Positions 20,296 to 29,714 of a DNA stretch of 64,000 nucleotides are shown here, piece by piece. Both the position numbers and the translations under genes were made by a program. Position 1 is the stretch's first letter; every line of letters starts with the position of its first letter. Source of the DNA: Desulfocapsaceae bacterium (lineage in GTDB: Bacteria; Desulfobacterota; Desulfobulbia; Desulfobulbales; Desulfocapsaceae); assembly GCA_030653035.1 (NCBI GenBank), contig JAUSAB010000054.1:1-64000 (forward strand), read 5' to 3'. The notes beneath the pieces were generated by a model. That model was not told where the DNA came from. It searched no databases and saw nothing but the letters and a program-made list of their open reading frames with translations.

Positions 20296-20352
20296 AGGTG
20301 CCGTAAGCTCAAAGAGCAAGAAAAAGCCCTTGCTCTTTGAGCAACGGCACCT
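20296..20352 (-). repeat. Long intercistronic hairpin between hydG and hydD
   Basis: AGGTGCCGT (20296-20304) pairs with ACGGCACCT (20344-20352), and CTCAAAGAGCAAG (20308-20320) pairs with CTTGCTCTTTGAG (20329-20341), both perfectly. Three bases on one side and two on the other are unpaired. It overlaps the hydG stop codon and has no T-run, so it looks like an RNA stability, processing or attenuation element, not a simple terminator. Confidence 0.8.
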
Positions 20353-21229
20353 AAATAGCCTCCTTCAGATTCAACACCGACCAGTAATCAAAGACCGGAC
20401 CATCGAGACAGGTATAGGTGGAACCGATATTACAACGGCAACACTTGCCCCGGCCGCAGTGCATCCGCCGCTCCAGCGAGACAAAGATCTTTTCCACCGG
20501 CACCCCGGCGCTGATCAGCAGCTCACAGACAAAACGAAACATGACCGGTGGGCCACAGACAATGACGCTGGTATGCTCCCGAAAACGATCAGGGACACTA
20601 TCGGCAATACGCTGTTTCAAAAGCTCGGTAATCAACCCGACCGGCCCCTGCCATCCCGGTTCTTCTCTGTCAACAATGATATTGAGCCCCACATCAAACT
20701 GCCGCCACATGGCATACTCATAACCAAAAAGCAACTCAGAAGGTCGGCGCGCCCCATACATAATATCCACCTGACCATAACGGCTGCGCTTTTCGAGCAC
20801 CGCCAGGATGGGAGAGCGCAGCGGCGCAATCCCCAACCCCCCCGCAATAAGCAGGATATCCTCACCCTCCATCTTCTCCACCGGAAAATGGGTGCCAAAA
20901 GGGCCGCTGATGCCGACTCTCGTTCCCCGTCCCACCCGATCGAGAAACCTGGTCATATTGCCGGCAGCCCGGATGCACAGTTCCAGATCACCATGGCGGA
21001 CCGGAGATGAAGAGATCGAAAAGGGGGCATCACCAATCCCCGGCAGCTCCAGCATGACAAACTGCCCCGGCTTGAAGATGAACTGCTCTCGTTCCACTGG
21101 GTCAACAAGCTGGATCTGATAAAGCTTTTCCATCCTGGTCAAGGGATAGACATTGGTGATCTCAGCCTTGTAGGAGTATTCAAACTGCTCGCCTGCAACA
21201 GGCTGGATAAAATCAAGTTCGGTTTTCAT
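20351..21229 (-). CDS. hydG: Sulfhydrogenase gamma subunit, FAD/NAD(P)-binding
   Basis: 292 residues, ferredoxin-NADP reductase-like. The FAD-binding barrel has FKPGQFVMLELPGIGDAPFS near residue 53, and the NAD(P)-binding half starts at LLIAGGLGIAPLRSP near 128. A C-terminal [2Fe-2S] segment has four cysteines (CGRGKCCRCN and the later TYTC). It passes electrons between NAD(P)H and the hydrogenase clusters. An AGGAG site lies seven bases before the ATG. It is flanked upstream by a repeat-like insertion and downstream by a strong hairpin, both unusual inside a hyd operon. Confidence 0.92.
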   Translation of the reverse strand: MKTELDFIQPVAGEQFEYSYKAEITNVYPLTRMEKLYQIQLVDPVEREQFIFKPGQFVMLELPGIGDAPFSISSSPVRHGDLELCIRAAGNMTRFLDRVGRGTRVGISGPFGTHFPVEKMEGEDILLIAGGLGIAPLRSPILAVLEKRSRYGQVDIMYGARRPSELLFGYEYAMWRQFDVGLNIIVDREEPGWQGPVGLITELLKQRIADSVPDRFREHTSVIVCGPPVMFRFVCELLISAGVPVEKIFVSLERRMHCGRGKCCRCNIGSTYTCLDGPVFDYWSVLNLKEAI

Positions 21230-21274
21230 ACTTTTACTCCTGATGGTCTATCCAAAAATCACAGTGGAAATGGT

Positions 21275-21430
21275 TAAGCAAAAAGGCCCAAAGACGAGGC
21301 GCGCAGGTAAGCGAGCTTGCGAGACTCCGAATCCTGAGGACTGCGGCGTACTGTTGGGTATGCCGCAGTGACAAAGGAGGGCGCGCCCCAAAGGAAGTGC
21401 CCTTGGGGTACAACGAAGTATTTTGGCATT
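21275..21430 (-). repeat. Structured, possibly dispersed repeat element between hydB and hydG
   Basis: About 155 bp of GC-rich sequence with two hairpins: CTGCGGC/GCCGCAG (21341-21347, 21362-21368) and CCCCAAAGG/CCCTTGGGG (21386-21394, 21400-21408). It separates genes that are normally tightly packed. Read on the minus strand it stays open (a nominal 93-residue frame overlapping the hydB 3' end), with a peptide rich in R, P, L and C of the sort often mis-annotated from intergenic repeats in related genomes. No second copy exists in this window. Confidence 0.45.
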
Positions 21431-21441
21431 ACTCTTAGCCA

Positions 21442-22479
21442 TCACTTGCTGGCCCGGACACTGGCTATTACCTCCGGCACCGTGATATGTGCCAGGCAGG
21501 ACTGACCGCAACGGCCACAACCCACACATAACGACTCCTCAAAGGCCTCCACAAAACCCCGGTGTTTATGGTAATAGCGATACTTCAACCGGGTATGGCT
21601 CTCAGGCCGGAAGTTATGACCGCCCGCAACGACGGCAAAATCGAGGAGATTGCAGGAGTAGAGCTGCTTCTCTTTGCGGGCATGGGTAAATACCATATCC
21701 ACATGTTCTTCCACCCCATAACAGTAACAGGTGGGACAGACCTGGGCGCAAGTCCCGCAGGAGAGACATTTCTCCCCCCACTCCTTCCAGACCGGGGCCT
21801 GAAACTCCAGATCAAGGATCTTGGTCAGATCGGAGGTATCAACATGGGCAACAAACTGAGATTCTTTTGCCTCCATCTCATCCAGATACCGGCGATGCTC
21901 ACTGCTGTCGGGCTCGCGGCAATCAATCTGCTCCAACAGGTGAAAGGCCCGAGACGACAGAATCTCGGCAAAATAGAGATCATCCATCCGCGTCAGAAAG
22001 AGATCAAACCCCCGCAAGGCTGAATCAGTCCCCATTGACTTGCAAAAGCAGTACGGCTGCGGGTTACAGGAATGGCCGACAATAAACATATTGGCCCGCT
22101 TCTCCCCATAAAAGGGGTTGGGATACCGGCCTCCAAGCAGGACCTTGTCCAGTTTGTTCAGGGCGTTGATATCACAAGAATGTAGACCAAAGAGAACCAG
22201 CGGCGCATAGGCCCCATAATCCACCTCTTTGTGCCAATCACCATCCTGAACGGTAAAAGAGCAGAGATCCTCGCGATAGGGCAGAAAATAATTCTTGGCC
22301 GAATGGATAGTCTGCGTATAATCAAGACGCAGATCCGAAAAATCATGCACTACTCCAAAGTCATAGAGAGAACGGCCGTGCTGATCTTCCCCCTTTTTTA
22401 CCGGCCCGACAATCCTGTTAGCCGCCAGGATCTGAAAAAGACGAATCAGCTCAACCACCGGAAAAACCTTAAATAACAT
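21442..22479 (-). CDS. hydB: Sulfhydrogenase beta subunit, 4Fe-4S protein
   Basis: 345 residues. Two C-terminal ferredoxin-type cluster motifs (CLSCGTCAQVCPTC and CVGCGRCGQSC) and extra cysteines near residue 135-145 (SCNPQPYCFC) match the HydB/anaerobic sulfite reductase A family. It is the proposed polysulfide or sulfur-reducing partner that also relays electrons. GGAGG precedes the ATG. It starts the hydB-G-D-A set, 26 bp after the dikinase-like gene, so the five genes may be co-transcribed. Confidence 0.92.
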   Translation of the reverse strand: MLFKVFPVVELIRLFQILAANRIVGPVKKGEDQHGRSLYDFGVVHDFSDLRLDYTQTIHSAKNYFLPYREDLCSFTVQDGDWHKEVDYGAYAPLVLFGLHSCDINALNKLDKVLLGGRYPNPFYGEKRANMFIVGHSCNPQPYCFCKSMGTDSALRGFDLFLTRMDDLYFAEILSSRAFHLLEQIDCREPDSSEHRRYLDEMEAKESQFVAHVDTSDLTKILDLEFQAPVWKEWGEKCLSCGTCAQVCPTCYCYGVEEHVDMVFTHARKEKQLYSCNLLDFAVVAGGHNFRPESHTRLKYRYYHKHRGFVEAFEESLCVGCGRCGQSCLAHITVPEVIASVRASK

Positions 22480-22505
22480 ATCTCTTACCTCCAGGATGTG
22501 ATCTA

Positions 22506-25500
22506 CTACAGCGGCAGGATGTGCATCTCTTCCTGAATGGGATGCATTCCGGAGAGCAACAGACCTTTCCGACCATCAATGGAAACGGGATCGCCAAAAC
22601 GAATCACCTGGCTCCCTATCTCACAATACTCCCCCGCCTCATAAACCTTCAAATGTTTGCAACCAACCACACAGGTCTTCTCCAGCCGAACGGCTACCAC
22701 TGAGGCGTGCGAGGTCTGCCCGCCACGGGAGGTCAACAGTCCTTCCGCCATATCAATGACCTTGATATCCTCGGGCACCGTATCCTGACGAATCAGGATC
22801 AATGGCATCTTGGGATCGGTGACCCGCAACTCCAGGATATTCTCTTCGGTAAAGACCGCGCGCCCGGACAGGGCTGAGCCTGAGACCCCGATCCCTTTGC
22901 CCAGAAACGAGCGTTCAAGCTCAGGTGTCTCGGCAAAGACATTGAAATGCTCCTTCTTCTTGATGGTGATCATGTCGCGGGTCTGCAACAAATAAAGCTG
23001 CTCGGGCTCCGGCCCCTCAAAGGTAAACTCAATCTCCTGCGGATCCCAACGCTTCTCATAGACCAGATCCCTGGAGATCGCCAGCAAGCGGTCATAGATC
23101 TTGGGGAAACGGCGCTCCAGAGTCTCATCTACAGAACGGCCATCAAGCTCGGCCTGCTCGACTGAAACCGGAAGGCTGGTAACGAGACCCGACACAATAT
23201 CCTCACCCTGATCACCATAGGCATAATCACCCCACAAGGCCACCCGCTGCACCTTACGATACGGGTGTGAAGTAAACAACACCCCGGATCCCGCAGTATC
23301 ACTGCGATTACCAAAGACCATCGCCTGAACGATAACCGCTGTCCCCCAGGCATCAGAGACATCCATGATCCGGCGATAATCAACCGCCTTGACCGTCTGC
23401 CATGAATCCAGGACCATGGCCACCGCATTCACCAGTTGCAGCCAGGGATCGTCAGGGATCCCCAGCCCCTGCCTGCGCACCAGTTTTTGATACTCAAGCG
23501 CCAGATTCCGCATCTGTTCCGGCGTGAACTCCCGCTTCAGACTGACACCATGCCTGGCCTTGGCCCGGTTCATCAGCTCCTGAAAATCCTCCCGCTGCAT
23601 CCCTGAAGTCATGGCCCAGGACTGGAGAAACCGTCGGTAATTGTCCCAGGACAGATACCCCTCACCATGAGCGCGAACATACTCCTCAATGATCTCCTCA
23701 TTAAGCCCGACATTATGAATCGTGGCCATCATCCCCGGCATGGAGACTGCGGCCCCGCTGCGAATAGAGAGGAGCAGTGGTCGCTCGGACGACCCAAAGA
23801 TCTTGCCGGTCTTCCGCTCAATCTCATCAAGGGCCGTGCGGATGCGCTGCATAAACTCGTCCCTGGCCTTGGCAAAACCATAGATCACCTCCCGGCAGCG
23901 AAAGACCTCGGTAGTGATGATAAAGGCAGGCGGCACCGGCATGTTATCTTCATGGAGGGTCACCAGATTAAATCCCTTGTTACCCAAATGAATCAGGTCA
24001 TGGGTATAGGGGGTCACCCGATGGAGCAGGGAGATAGCCTTTTCCGGATTATAAGTCATGAGTAGATCCAGCATCCGCTGATCCAGCATGTTTTTCTGGA
24101 TCTCGAGCGTCCCGATGATCCTGGTGATAAAATTATCCAGATGCTGCAGGCCAAAGGTGGAAGCAATCAGGTCCCGGAGAAAGGATTCGGACAACCGATG
24201 CACCGTGTTCACCATCTCCTTCTCATCCCATTGGGAACGATACTTGGTAAGCAGATTCTTCTCACCGATCTGGGGGATGATGATCGAAAGATTATTCTGA
24301 TGGATATTGGTATAAAAAGAGTAAATAACATCCTTGACCCCTTCGGAAAGTCCCCTGAAGATATCAAGGTACTGGGTATAGGAAAAACGCTTGATCCGCA
24401 GCGAGCTCTGCAGCAGCAACATATAGGTATCCAGACGCCGGGAAGAGATGCCGTCAATCCGCAGGGCCTGCATGTACAGCTTGAGACACTTGACGATGCG
24501 GTAAAAGGTAACCTCGGTGATAAAAGAGAGGTTGACGGTTTCGGGCAGTTTTTCCAGATAGATATTGGCCAGATTCTCCAGGCGGAAGGTCAAACTCAGG
24601 CTGTCAAACTTCCGTTCTGCGTACCGGCCATAAACCGACGGGATATCAACAGCGATATGACGCTTGTAATAGATATCTTCCTTGGCCGCAAAATGCTCCG
24701 TGGACAAAATCGTTTTCTTCAACCCTTCGAGGGTATTCAGGAGTGCGGTCAGACACCCTTCCGTATCGCAATTTTCGAGCTCTGCCAGCAGTTTTTCCAT
24801 CTCAGGGAATCCTTCCTGAACAGCCTGCTGCAACTCCGAACGAAGCTCCTGAAACCCGAGATTGTATTTCTGATGCAACAATTGAAACATCTGCACCAGC
24901 AGATCAAAGCGCCTTCTTTCCGCCACCGGCAGATCAGTCTGCGCCTCCAGATATTGCTGCCTCTCCTCGCGTTTCCAGGAAAGAAGATCATTCATTCCCT
25001 GAAACTGGAGCTGTTGAGAGATACGCTGGGACAGAATATGCTGTTCATCAACAAAGGGGCCGGAGCTGGTAACCTCCGCATATACTTCCGAAGGCAGGAA
25101 CGGCAGAAGCGGTTCTTTGTTCCCGGTCTTCCAGAACAGAAAGATGGCCTGGATAAAGCCGACGATGAGATTGGAGCTCTCCACATGACTCTGCTTGCGC
25201 AGAAAATGAATCAGCACATCACGCCGCTTATGGATCTCATCAAGCTCGGTGGAGACATCACGCAATTCACCTTCCGCCCCGATCTCATTGAAAAAAACCG
25301 GCATCAATTTGGTGAACTGTTTGGCCAGATTATAGATGGGCTCGATGGGATGATTGAGCAGTTGGGTGATATCCCGCTGAAAAAGATCCGTGTCTTTGAC
25401 ACAGGTGCCGGTCAGCTTCAGATTGATAATCAGCGCCGAAAAGAGGGTGGAGCACCATTTCGGTTCCCGCATGATCAAGTGGAGCCAGACCCGGATATTG

Positions 25501-26786
25501 GCCAGATGAGCGGGATTGGTCAGGGGCTGCCAGTCTTCATCGACGCCCATGACATTGGCATACTGGAAACCGAAACGAACCACTTCCCAGAGGAAGGCCT
25601 CCACCATTTTGCTCTTACCCCGGTCAAAGACCTCACCGCCCAGCACCTGGATGCACTGCAGAGAGGTATGGGGATATTTACGGACATTGGCCCGCAAAAG
25701 CTGAAAGGTGGTGAGCAGAAACTGCTCGATCTCTTCAAAACTCTGCTGACGGATCAGTTGCACCAGACTGCGGTTAATCTCACGCAGGGTCTCCTCATGG
25801 ATCAGATAGAGCCCCTTGGTGTCCATGATCCGAAAAAGAAACAGCAGCTTCTGATTTTCGGCAAAGCGGTTAAACGGCAAGGCAAGTTCAGGACCAGAAG
25901 CTCCCTCCGCGCCATCATCAACTCGGGCCAGACGGGCAGGGATCTCCTTATACAAGCGGACAATATCGACATGGGCCGGCAGGGTGAGGATTTCCTCCAG
26001 CCCCTTGAAGGGATCGGCATCAATATCAATGGCCGCAAGCTTCCCCTTATGGTGGCGCATGGCGTCATGGGAGATTGCCGCAAAGAGCTGCCCGGAATCG
26101 AAATCCTCACACAGGACTCCACAACGGCCAAGAAACCAGGGGAGCGGATCCTCTTCCTGCAACCAGTAGTCATAATTCCGGTTCAGGATAATCCGCATGA
26201 GCGCTGAGACGAGGCGATAATCAAAATTCAGTTCATGTCCCCGAGGAAAAGAAAGGAGACGAAGGGCCAGTTTTTTCATGGGATGCTGACCCTGCGTGAT
26301 ATACATCATGATTGCCGGATCACTTTGATCAAAGGCGGCCAATTGTTGAAAATAGCCATTCAGAGACGGCCCGAAACGCTGCAGATCGCTGGCATCGAAG
26401 AGCGAAAGCAGTTTCTCCACCCAGGCTAATTGGGCCTCAATAATCTGGATAAGGAGGGTTCCCTTTTTCAACGAATCATTAAGGGCTTGCAGAAACAGAC
26501 CGGTAAACAGGGTAAAGGCCTCCGGGCCCTGCGCATGGCGCTGATAATAACTGCTGTTTTTCAGACAGAAGCTGCGAAGCTGGGGGATGAGTAGGGACCA
26601 GTTCCGATAGGGATGACAGATCTCATAGAGCAAATGTTCAAGGGTTGCAGAAATCCCCTTATACCCGGAGACGATATCGAGAAGCAACCGGAGTTTCGGC
26701 TCGATGACCACCTCGCCAGCCGTCTCCGCCAGGTTGGCCTTCAGGGCATCGGACTCTATCTCGACTACTGTGGGAATTTGGGTCAT
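22506..26786 (-). CDS. Very large dikinase-like protein: PPDK-type ATP-binding and phospho-His domains, no PEP-binding barrel
   Basis: 1426 residues. Residues ~1-930 are a long, mostly helical region I cannot assign. From ~935 a pyruvate-phosphate-dikinase/PEP-synthase ATP-grasp domain is recognisable (LGNKGFNLVTLHEDNMPVPP, later LLSIRSGAAVSMPGMM and DPQEIEFTFEG). The swivelling phospho-His domain follows, with catalytic His1360 in GGQTSHASVVA. The chain then ends, so the C-terminal TIM barrel that binds PEP/pyruvate in PpdK and PpsA is missing. It may phosphorylate another acceptor, as glucan dikinases and rifampin phosphotransferase do, or work with a separate barrel. AAGGAT precedes the ATG. 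Neighbours are gap upstream and the hydrogenase operon downstream. Confidence 0.75.
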   Translation of the reverse strand: MTQIPTVVEIESDALKANLAETAGEVVIEPKLRLLLDIVSGYKGISATLEHLLYEICHPYRNWSLLIPQLRSFCLKNSSYYQRHAQGPEAFTLFTGLFLQALNDSLKKGTLLIQIIEAQLAWVEKLLSLFDASDLQRFGPSLNGYFQQLAAFDQSDPAIMMYITQGQHPMKKLALRLLSFPRGHELNFDYRLVSALMRIILNRNYDYWLQEEDPLPWFLGRCGVLCEDFDSGQLFAAISHDAMRHHKGKLAAIDIDADPFKGLEEILTLPAHVDIVRLYKEIPARLARVDDGAEGASGPELALPFNRFAENQKLLFLFRIMDTKGLYLIHEETLREINRSLVQLIRQQSFEEIEQFLLTTFQLLRANVRKYPHTSLQCIQVLGGEVFDRGKSKMVEAFLWEVVRFGFQYANVMGVDEDWQPLTNPAHLANIRVWLHLIMREPKWCSTLFSALIINLKLTGTCVKDTDLFQRDITQLLNHPIEPIYNLAKQFTKLMPVFFNEIGAEGELRDVSTELDEIHKRRDVLIHFLRKQSHVESSNLIVGFIQAIFLFWKTGNKEPLLPFLPSEVYAEVTSSGPFVDEQHILSQRISQQLQFQGMNDLLSWKREERQQYLEAQTDLPVAERRRFDLLVQMFQLLHQKYNLGFQELRSELQQAVQEGFPEMEKLLAELENCDTEGCLTALLNTLEGLKKTILSTEHFAAKEDIYYKRHIAVDIPSVYGRYAERKFDSLSLTFRLENLANIYLEKLPETVNLSFITEVTFYRIVKCLKLYMQALRIDGISSRRLDTYMLLLQSSLRIKRFSYTQYLDIFRGLSEGVKDVIYSFYTNIHQNNLSIIIPQIGEKNLLTKYRSQWDEKEMVNTVHRLSESFLRDLIASTFGLQHLDNFITRIIGTLEIQKNMLDQRMLDLLMTYNPEKAISLLHRVTPYTHDLIHLGNKGFNLVTLHEDNMPVPPAFIITTEVFRCREVIYGFAKARDEFMQRIRTALDEIERKTGKIFGSSERPLLLSIRSGAAVSMPGMMATIHNVGLNEEIIEEYVRAHGEGYLSWDNYRRFLQSWAMTSGMQREDFQELMNRAKARHGVSLKREFTPEQMRNLALEYQKLVRRQGLGIPDDPWLQLVNAVAMVLDSWQTVKAVDYRRIMDVSDAWGTAVIVQAMVFGNRSDTAGSGVLFTSHPYRKVQRVALWGDYAYGDQGEDIVSGLVTSLPVSVEQAELDGRSVDETLERRFPKIYDRLLAISRDLVYEKRWDPQEIEFTFEGPEPEQLYLLQTRDMITIKKKEHFNVFAETPELERSFLGKGIGVSGSALSGRAVFTEENILELRVTDPKMPLILIRQDTVPEDIKVIDMAEGLLTSRGGQTSHASVVAVRLEKTCVVGCKHLKVYEAGEYCEIGSQVIRFGDPVSIDGRKGLLLSGMHPIQEEMHILPL

Positions 26787-26939
26787 GTGTCTCTATCCTT
26801 TTCGTTATTATGCAGGTGGATAGTCTATAGGCATTGAAACGGTAGTCTGGCAGGACTGAACAAAGAACAAATCAAGGGACTCCTCCCTAAGAGCACTAAC
26901 CAGACTCCGTTTTCAACAATATGAGCAGTTACACTGGCA

Positions 26940-27944
26940 TTACAACGGCTTATTGGTTTCCATATGGAGGATCAGATCCAGCATCCGGTTGGAATAGCCC
27001 CATTCATTGTCGTACCAGCTCATTACCTTGACCGTGGTCCCGATCACCTTGGTTGACTGGGCATCAACGATAGAAGAATGGGAATCGCCCTGAAAATCAA
27101 TGGAGACCAGCGGCAGTTCCGTGTAGCCCAGATACTTATTAACCGCCCGCTTCAAGGCTTCATTCACCTCTTGCACCGTAGTCTCCTTTTCCACCTCCAT
27201 CACCACATCAACAAGCGATACATTGGGGGTGGGCACCCGCACGGCCAGACCGTCAAACTTGCCTTTCAAGGCAGGGATCACCAGAGCCACAGCGGCGGCC
27301 GCCCCGGTTTTGGTGGGAATCATCGACAGACCTGCAGCCCTGGCCCGACGCAGGTCAGAATGTGGGAAATCCAGGAGGCGCTGATCACCGGTATAGGCAT
27401 GAATCGTGGTCATCAGACCCCGCTTGATCCCAAAATTATCAAGGATGACCTGGGCTACCGGGGCCAGGCAGTTAGTAGTGCAGGAGGCGTTGGACACCAC
27501 ATGATGCACAGTCGGATCATATTCATCCTCATTGACCCCCATGACAAAGGTCTTGACATCTCCTTTGGCCGGAGCGGACAGAATCACCTTCCTGGCCCCG
27601 GCATCAATATGAGCCTTGAGCGAATCACTATCGCGAAATATCCCTGTACATTCTGCAACATACTCCACACCCATTTTCCCCCAGGGTATATCAATCGGAT
27701 TGCGATGACTGGAAACGGCAATATGCCGGCCATCGACAATGATGCCGTTGACGTCCGTCTCCACCTTCTTTTCATAGATCCCCATGATCGAATCATACTG
27801 GAGTAAATGGCCGAGAGTAGCATTATCAGTGAGATCATTGATGGCCACCACCTCGATATCAGTAAAGGCCGGATCTTTACTGATCGCCCGAAAGATATTC
27901 CTGCCAATACGCCCAAAACCATTTATGCCAATTTTTATCGTCAT
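26940..27944 (-). CDS. gap: Glyceraldehyde-3-phosphate dehydrogenase, type I
   Basis: 334 residues. It interconverts glyceraldehyde 3-phosphate and 1,3-bisphosphoglycerate in glycolysis and gluconeogenesis. The NAD-binding GINGFGRIGR is at residues 6-15, and an Asp in NDL near residue 37 suggests NAD preference. The catalytic Cys155 lies in SNASCTTNCLAP. An AAGGAGG ribosome binding site precedes the ATG. It stands alone on the minus strand between the GT5-like gene and the dikinase-like gene. Confidence 0.96.
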   Translation of the reverse strand: MTIKIGINGFGRIGRNIFRAISKDPAFTDIEVVAINDLTDNATLGHLLQYDSIMGIYEKKVETDVNGIIVDGRHIAVSSHRNPIDIPWGKMGVEYVAECTGIFRDSDSLKAHIDAGARKVILSAPAKGDVKTFVMGVNEDEYDPTVHHVVSNASCTTNCLAPVAQVILDNFGIKRGLMTTIHAYTGDQRLLDFPHSDLRRARAAGLSMIPTKTGAAAAVALVIPALKGKFDGLAVRVPTPNVSLVDVVMEVEKETTVQEVNEALKRAVNKYLGYTELPLVSIDFQGDSHSSIVDAQSTKVIGTTVKVMSWYDNEWGYSNRMLDLILHMETNKPL

Positions 27945-28043
27945 ATCCAGCCTCCTTGACTTCCAATTATGAGTTCTTTACCCGTTATTCGCCAGTTATT
28001 CGCCTCTTGTCACTACTTCCGAGGACGACTAATAGTACATCTC

Positions 28044-29708
28044 TTAGACTGTCAACTTCCCTACAGACGAAGCAACCTGTGCAGCCGCCTCTTTATACAG
28101 TTGCAGATACTGTTTCATTACCCTCTGCCAGGTGTATTTTTCACCAATCAGCTTGACGGCCTGCCGCTGTATCTCCCTGATCCTGTCAGGATGTTCTTGA
28201 TACAGGGCCATGGCCCTCTGCATCGCCTCACTCAATGCCGCCGGGGTATGCCGGATGTAGGAAAAACCAGTTTCCCCATCCAAGACCTTAACCAGACCAC
28301 CCACATGATGGACGATGGGCAGATTGCCAAAAAGCTGGGCGATAAAATCAGTCAGGCCGCAGGGCTCATAACGGGAAGGAATCAGAAAAAAATCGCCGGC
28401 GGCGTAGATTCGGTTAGCCAGGGCCGGATTAAAGCCCTTCAGGATACAGACCCGGCCACGATTGTCATCCTTTTCCGCCAGGACGGCCAGGTCCCGTTCT
28501 TCGTCATAGCCACCACTGCCCAACAGCAGAAACTGAAACGCGGGATTGTTTTTTTTATCTTTTAAAAGTCTCCGCAACGCGGCCAGCAGGATGCCAACCC
28601 CCTTCTGTTCATTGAGACGACCAATAAAGGTAAAAAGGGGCAGATCAGGGGTAAAATCAAGGGAACCGATGGGTACAATCCCTTCAACCATTCCATTGCC
28701 GGCAAGCTCCCGCAATAGGATCTCCTTACAGGCCCGCTTTCCCGGCAGAGCACCGTCTGCCAGGGGATTAAAGGGGGCATCAATCCCGCTCTTCCCTGCA
28801 TCGGCCGGATCAAATTCCGCCGGGTCAATGCCATTAGTCACTCCGGCCAGTTTCACCCCCAGATCCTGCAAGGTATGACCAAGCCAGTCAGTCAACCGGT
28901 CATCGTCTGTCTCCTGTAACTCACGGGCATACTGTTCACTGACCGTATTCATCACCGCATACCGGGCCGCCGCCAGAAAGGGATCAAAGCAATCGGCCAG
29001 CCGGTTCTGCATAATGACCTTCCACGGCAGGTCGGTACTGGCATGGGCAAAAGCAATATCCGCCACCTCCTGATGATAGCCTCGGCCCGCATTATGGATG
29101 GTCACCACCGTGCCCGTCCCGCGAAAAAAATGCCGCAGCCCGCTATTTTCACGGATCATGGCCGGCAACACCGCGGTATGACCATCATGACAGTGGATGA
29201 TATCAGGACAAGCACCCAGAAGCAGCATGAGATCCAGCGCCCCCTTCTGGAGCAGGATATTCATGGCAAAATAATCGATATGCCCCTGCCCTGCCTGATA
29301 ATCTGGATTTATAGCCTCGTCCGCCGCGGTATAGGTATAAACTGCTGTCTTCTCGGCAAAACGGTCGGCCTCAAGGAGATACAGGGTCACCCGGTCTATC
29401 CTCGCCATCCAGACCCGCACCTTTTCACGGCGCTCTGCATGGACATAATCAAGATCCACCTCATACTCCAGTTCACGTCCAGGGAAAAGAGGATCAGCAA
29501 GAGGGAGAAACCCCAGAGAGGATGGATCCATAAATCCATAGCACGGCATGACCACACTCACCTGCCGCCCTGGCCAACCGGCAAGGGCTTTGGCTAATTG
29601 CTGGGCCACATCTTTCACCCCGCCAGCCCCGGCCAGATGGCCATATTCACGAGTCAGCATCCAGATGGTGCAAATGGTGTCCCGGCCAACTTCACGTTTT
29701 TTACCCAT
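28044..29708 (-). CDS. GT5-like glycosyltransferase (glycogen/starch synthase relative)
   Basis: 554 residues with the two Rossmann domains of glycogen synthase. The C-terminal half has FIGRLNEQKGVGILLAAL and IPSRYEPCGLTDFIAQLFGN, the nucleotide-sugar site. The N-terminal loop reads LAGAGGVKDVAQQLAKAL where glycogen synthases have KxGGLxDV, so the usual ADP-glucose-contacting Lys is shifted or missing, and the chain is longer than the ~480 residues of GlgA. It is probably an alpha-glucan or related polysaccharide synthase, but donor and product are open. It follows aroC by six bases in the aroK-aroC operon; the ribosome binding site is GAGGG. Confidence 0.75.
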   Translation of the reverse strand: MGKKREVGRDTICTIWMLTREYGHLAGAGGVKDVAQQLAKALAGWPGRQVSVVMPCYGFMDPSSLGFLPLADPLFPGRELEYEVDLDYVHAERREKVRVWMARIDRVTLYLLEADRFAEKTAVYTYTAADEAINPDYQAGQGHIDYFAMNILLQKGALDLMLLLGACPDIIHCHDGHTAVLPAMIRENSGLRHFFRGTGTVVTIHNAGRGYHQEVADIAFAHASTDLPWKVIMQNRLADCFDPFLAAARYAVMNTVSEQYARELQETDDDRLTDWLGHTLQDLGVKLAGVTNGIDPAEFDPADAGKSGIDAPFNPLADGALPGKRACKEILLRELAGNGMVEGIVPIGSLDFTPDLPLFTFIGRLNEQKGVGILLAALRRLLKDKKNNPAFQFLLLGSGGYDEERDLAVLAEKDDNRGRVCILKGFNPALANRIYAAGDFFLIPSRYEPCGLTDFIAQLFGNLPIVHHVGGLVKVLDGETGFSYIRHTPAALSEAMQRAMALYQEHPDRIREIQRQAVKLIGEKYTWQRVMKQYLQLYKEAAAQVASSVGKLTV

Positions 29709-29714
29709 TAAATT

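Noticed and set aside
20330-21010. Open frame of 226 codons antisense to hydG
   Set aside because: Antisense shadow with no start signal; the minus-strand HydG is clearly the real gene.
24141-26207. A 688-codon open frame on the plus strand
   Set aside because: It lies entirely inside the dikinase-like gene on the opposite strand, has no ribosome binding site and no recognisable domain; it is a by-product of codon bias.
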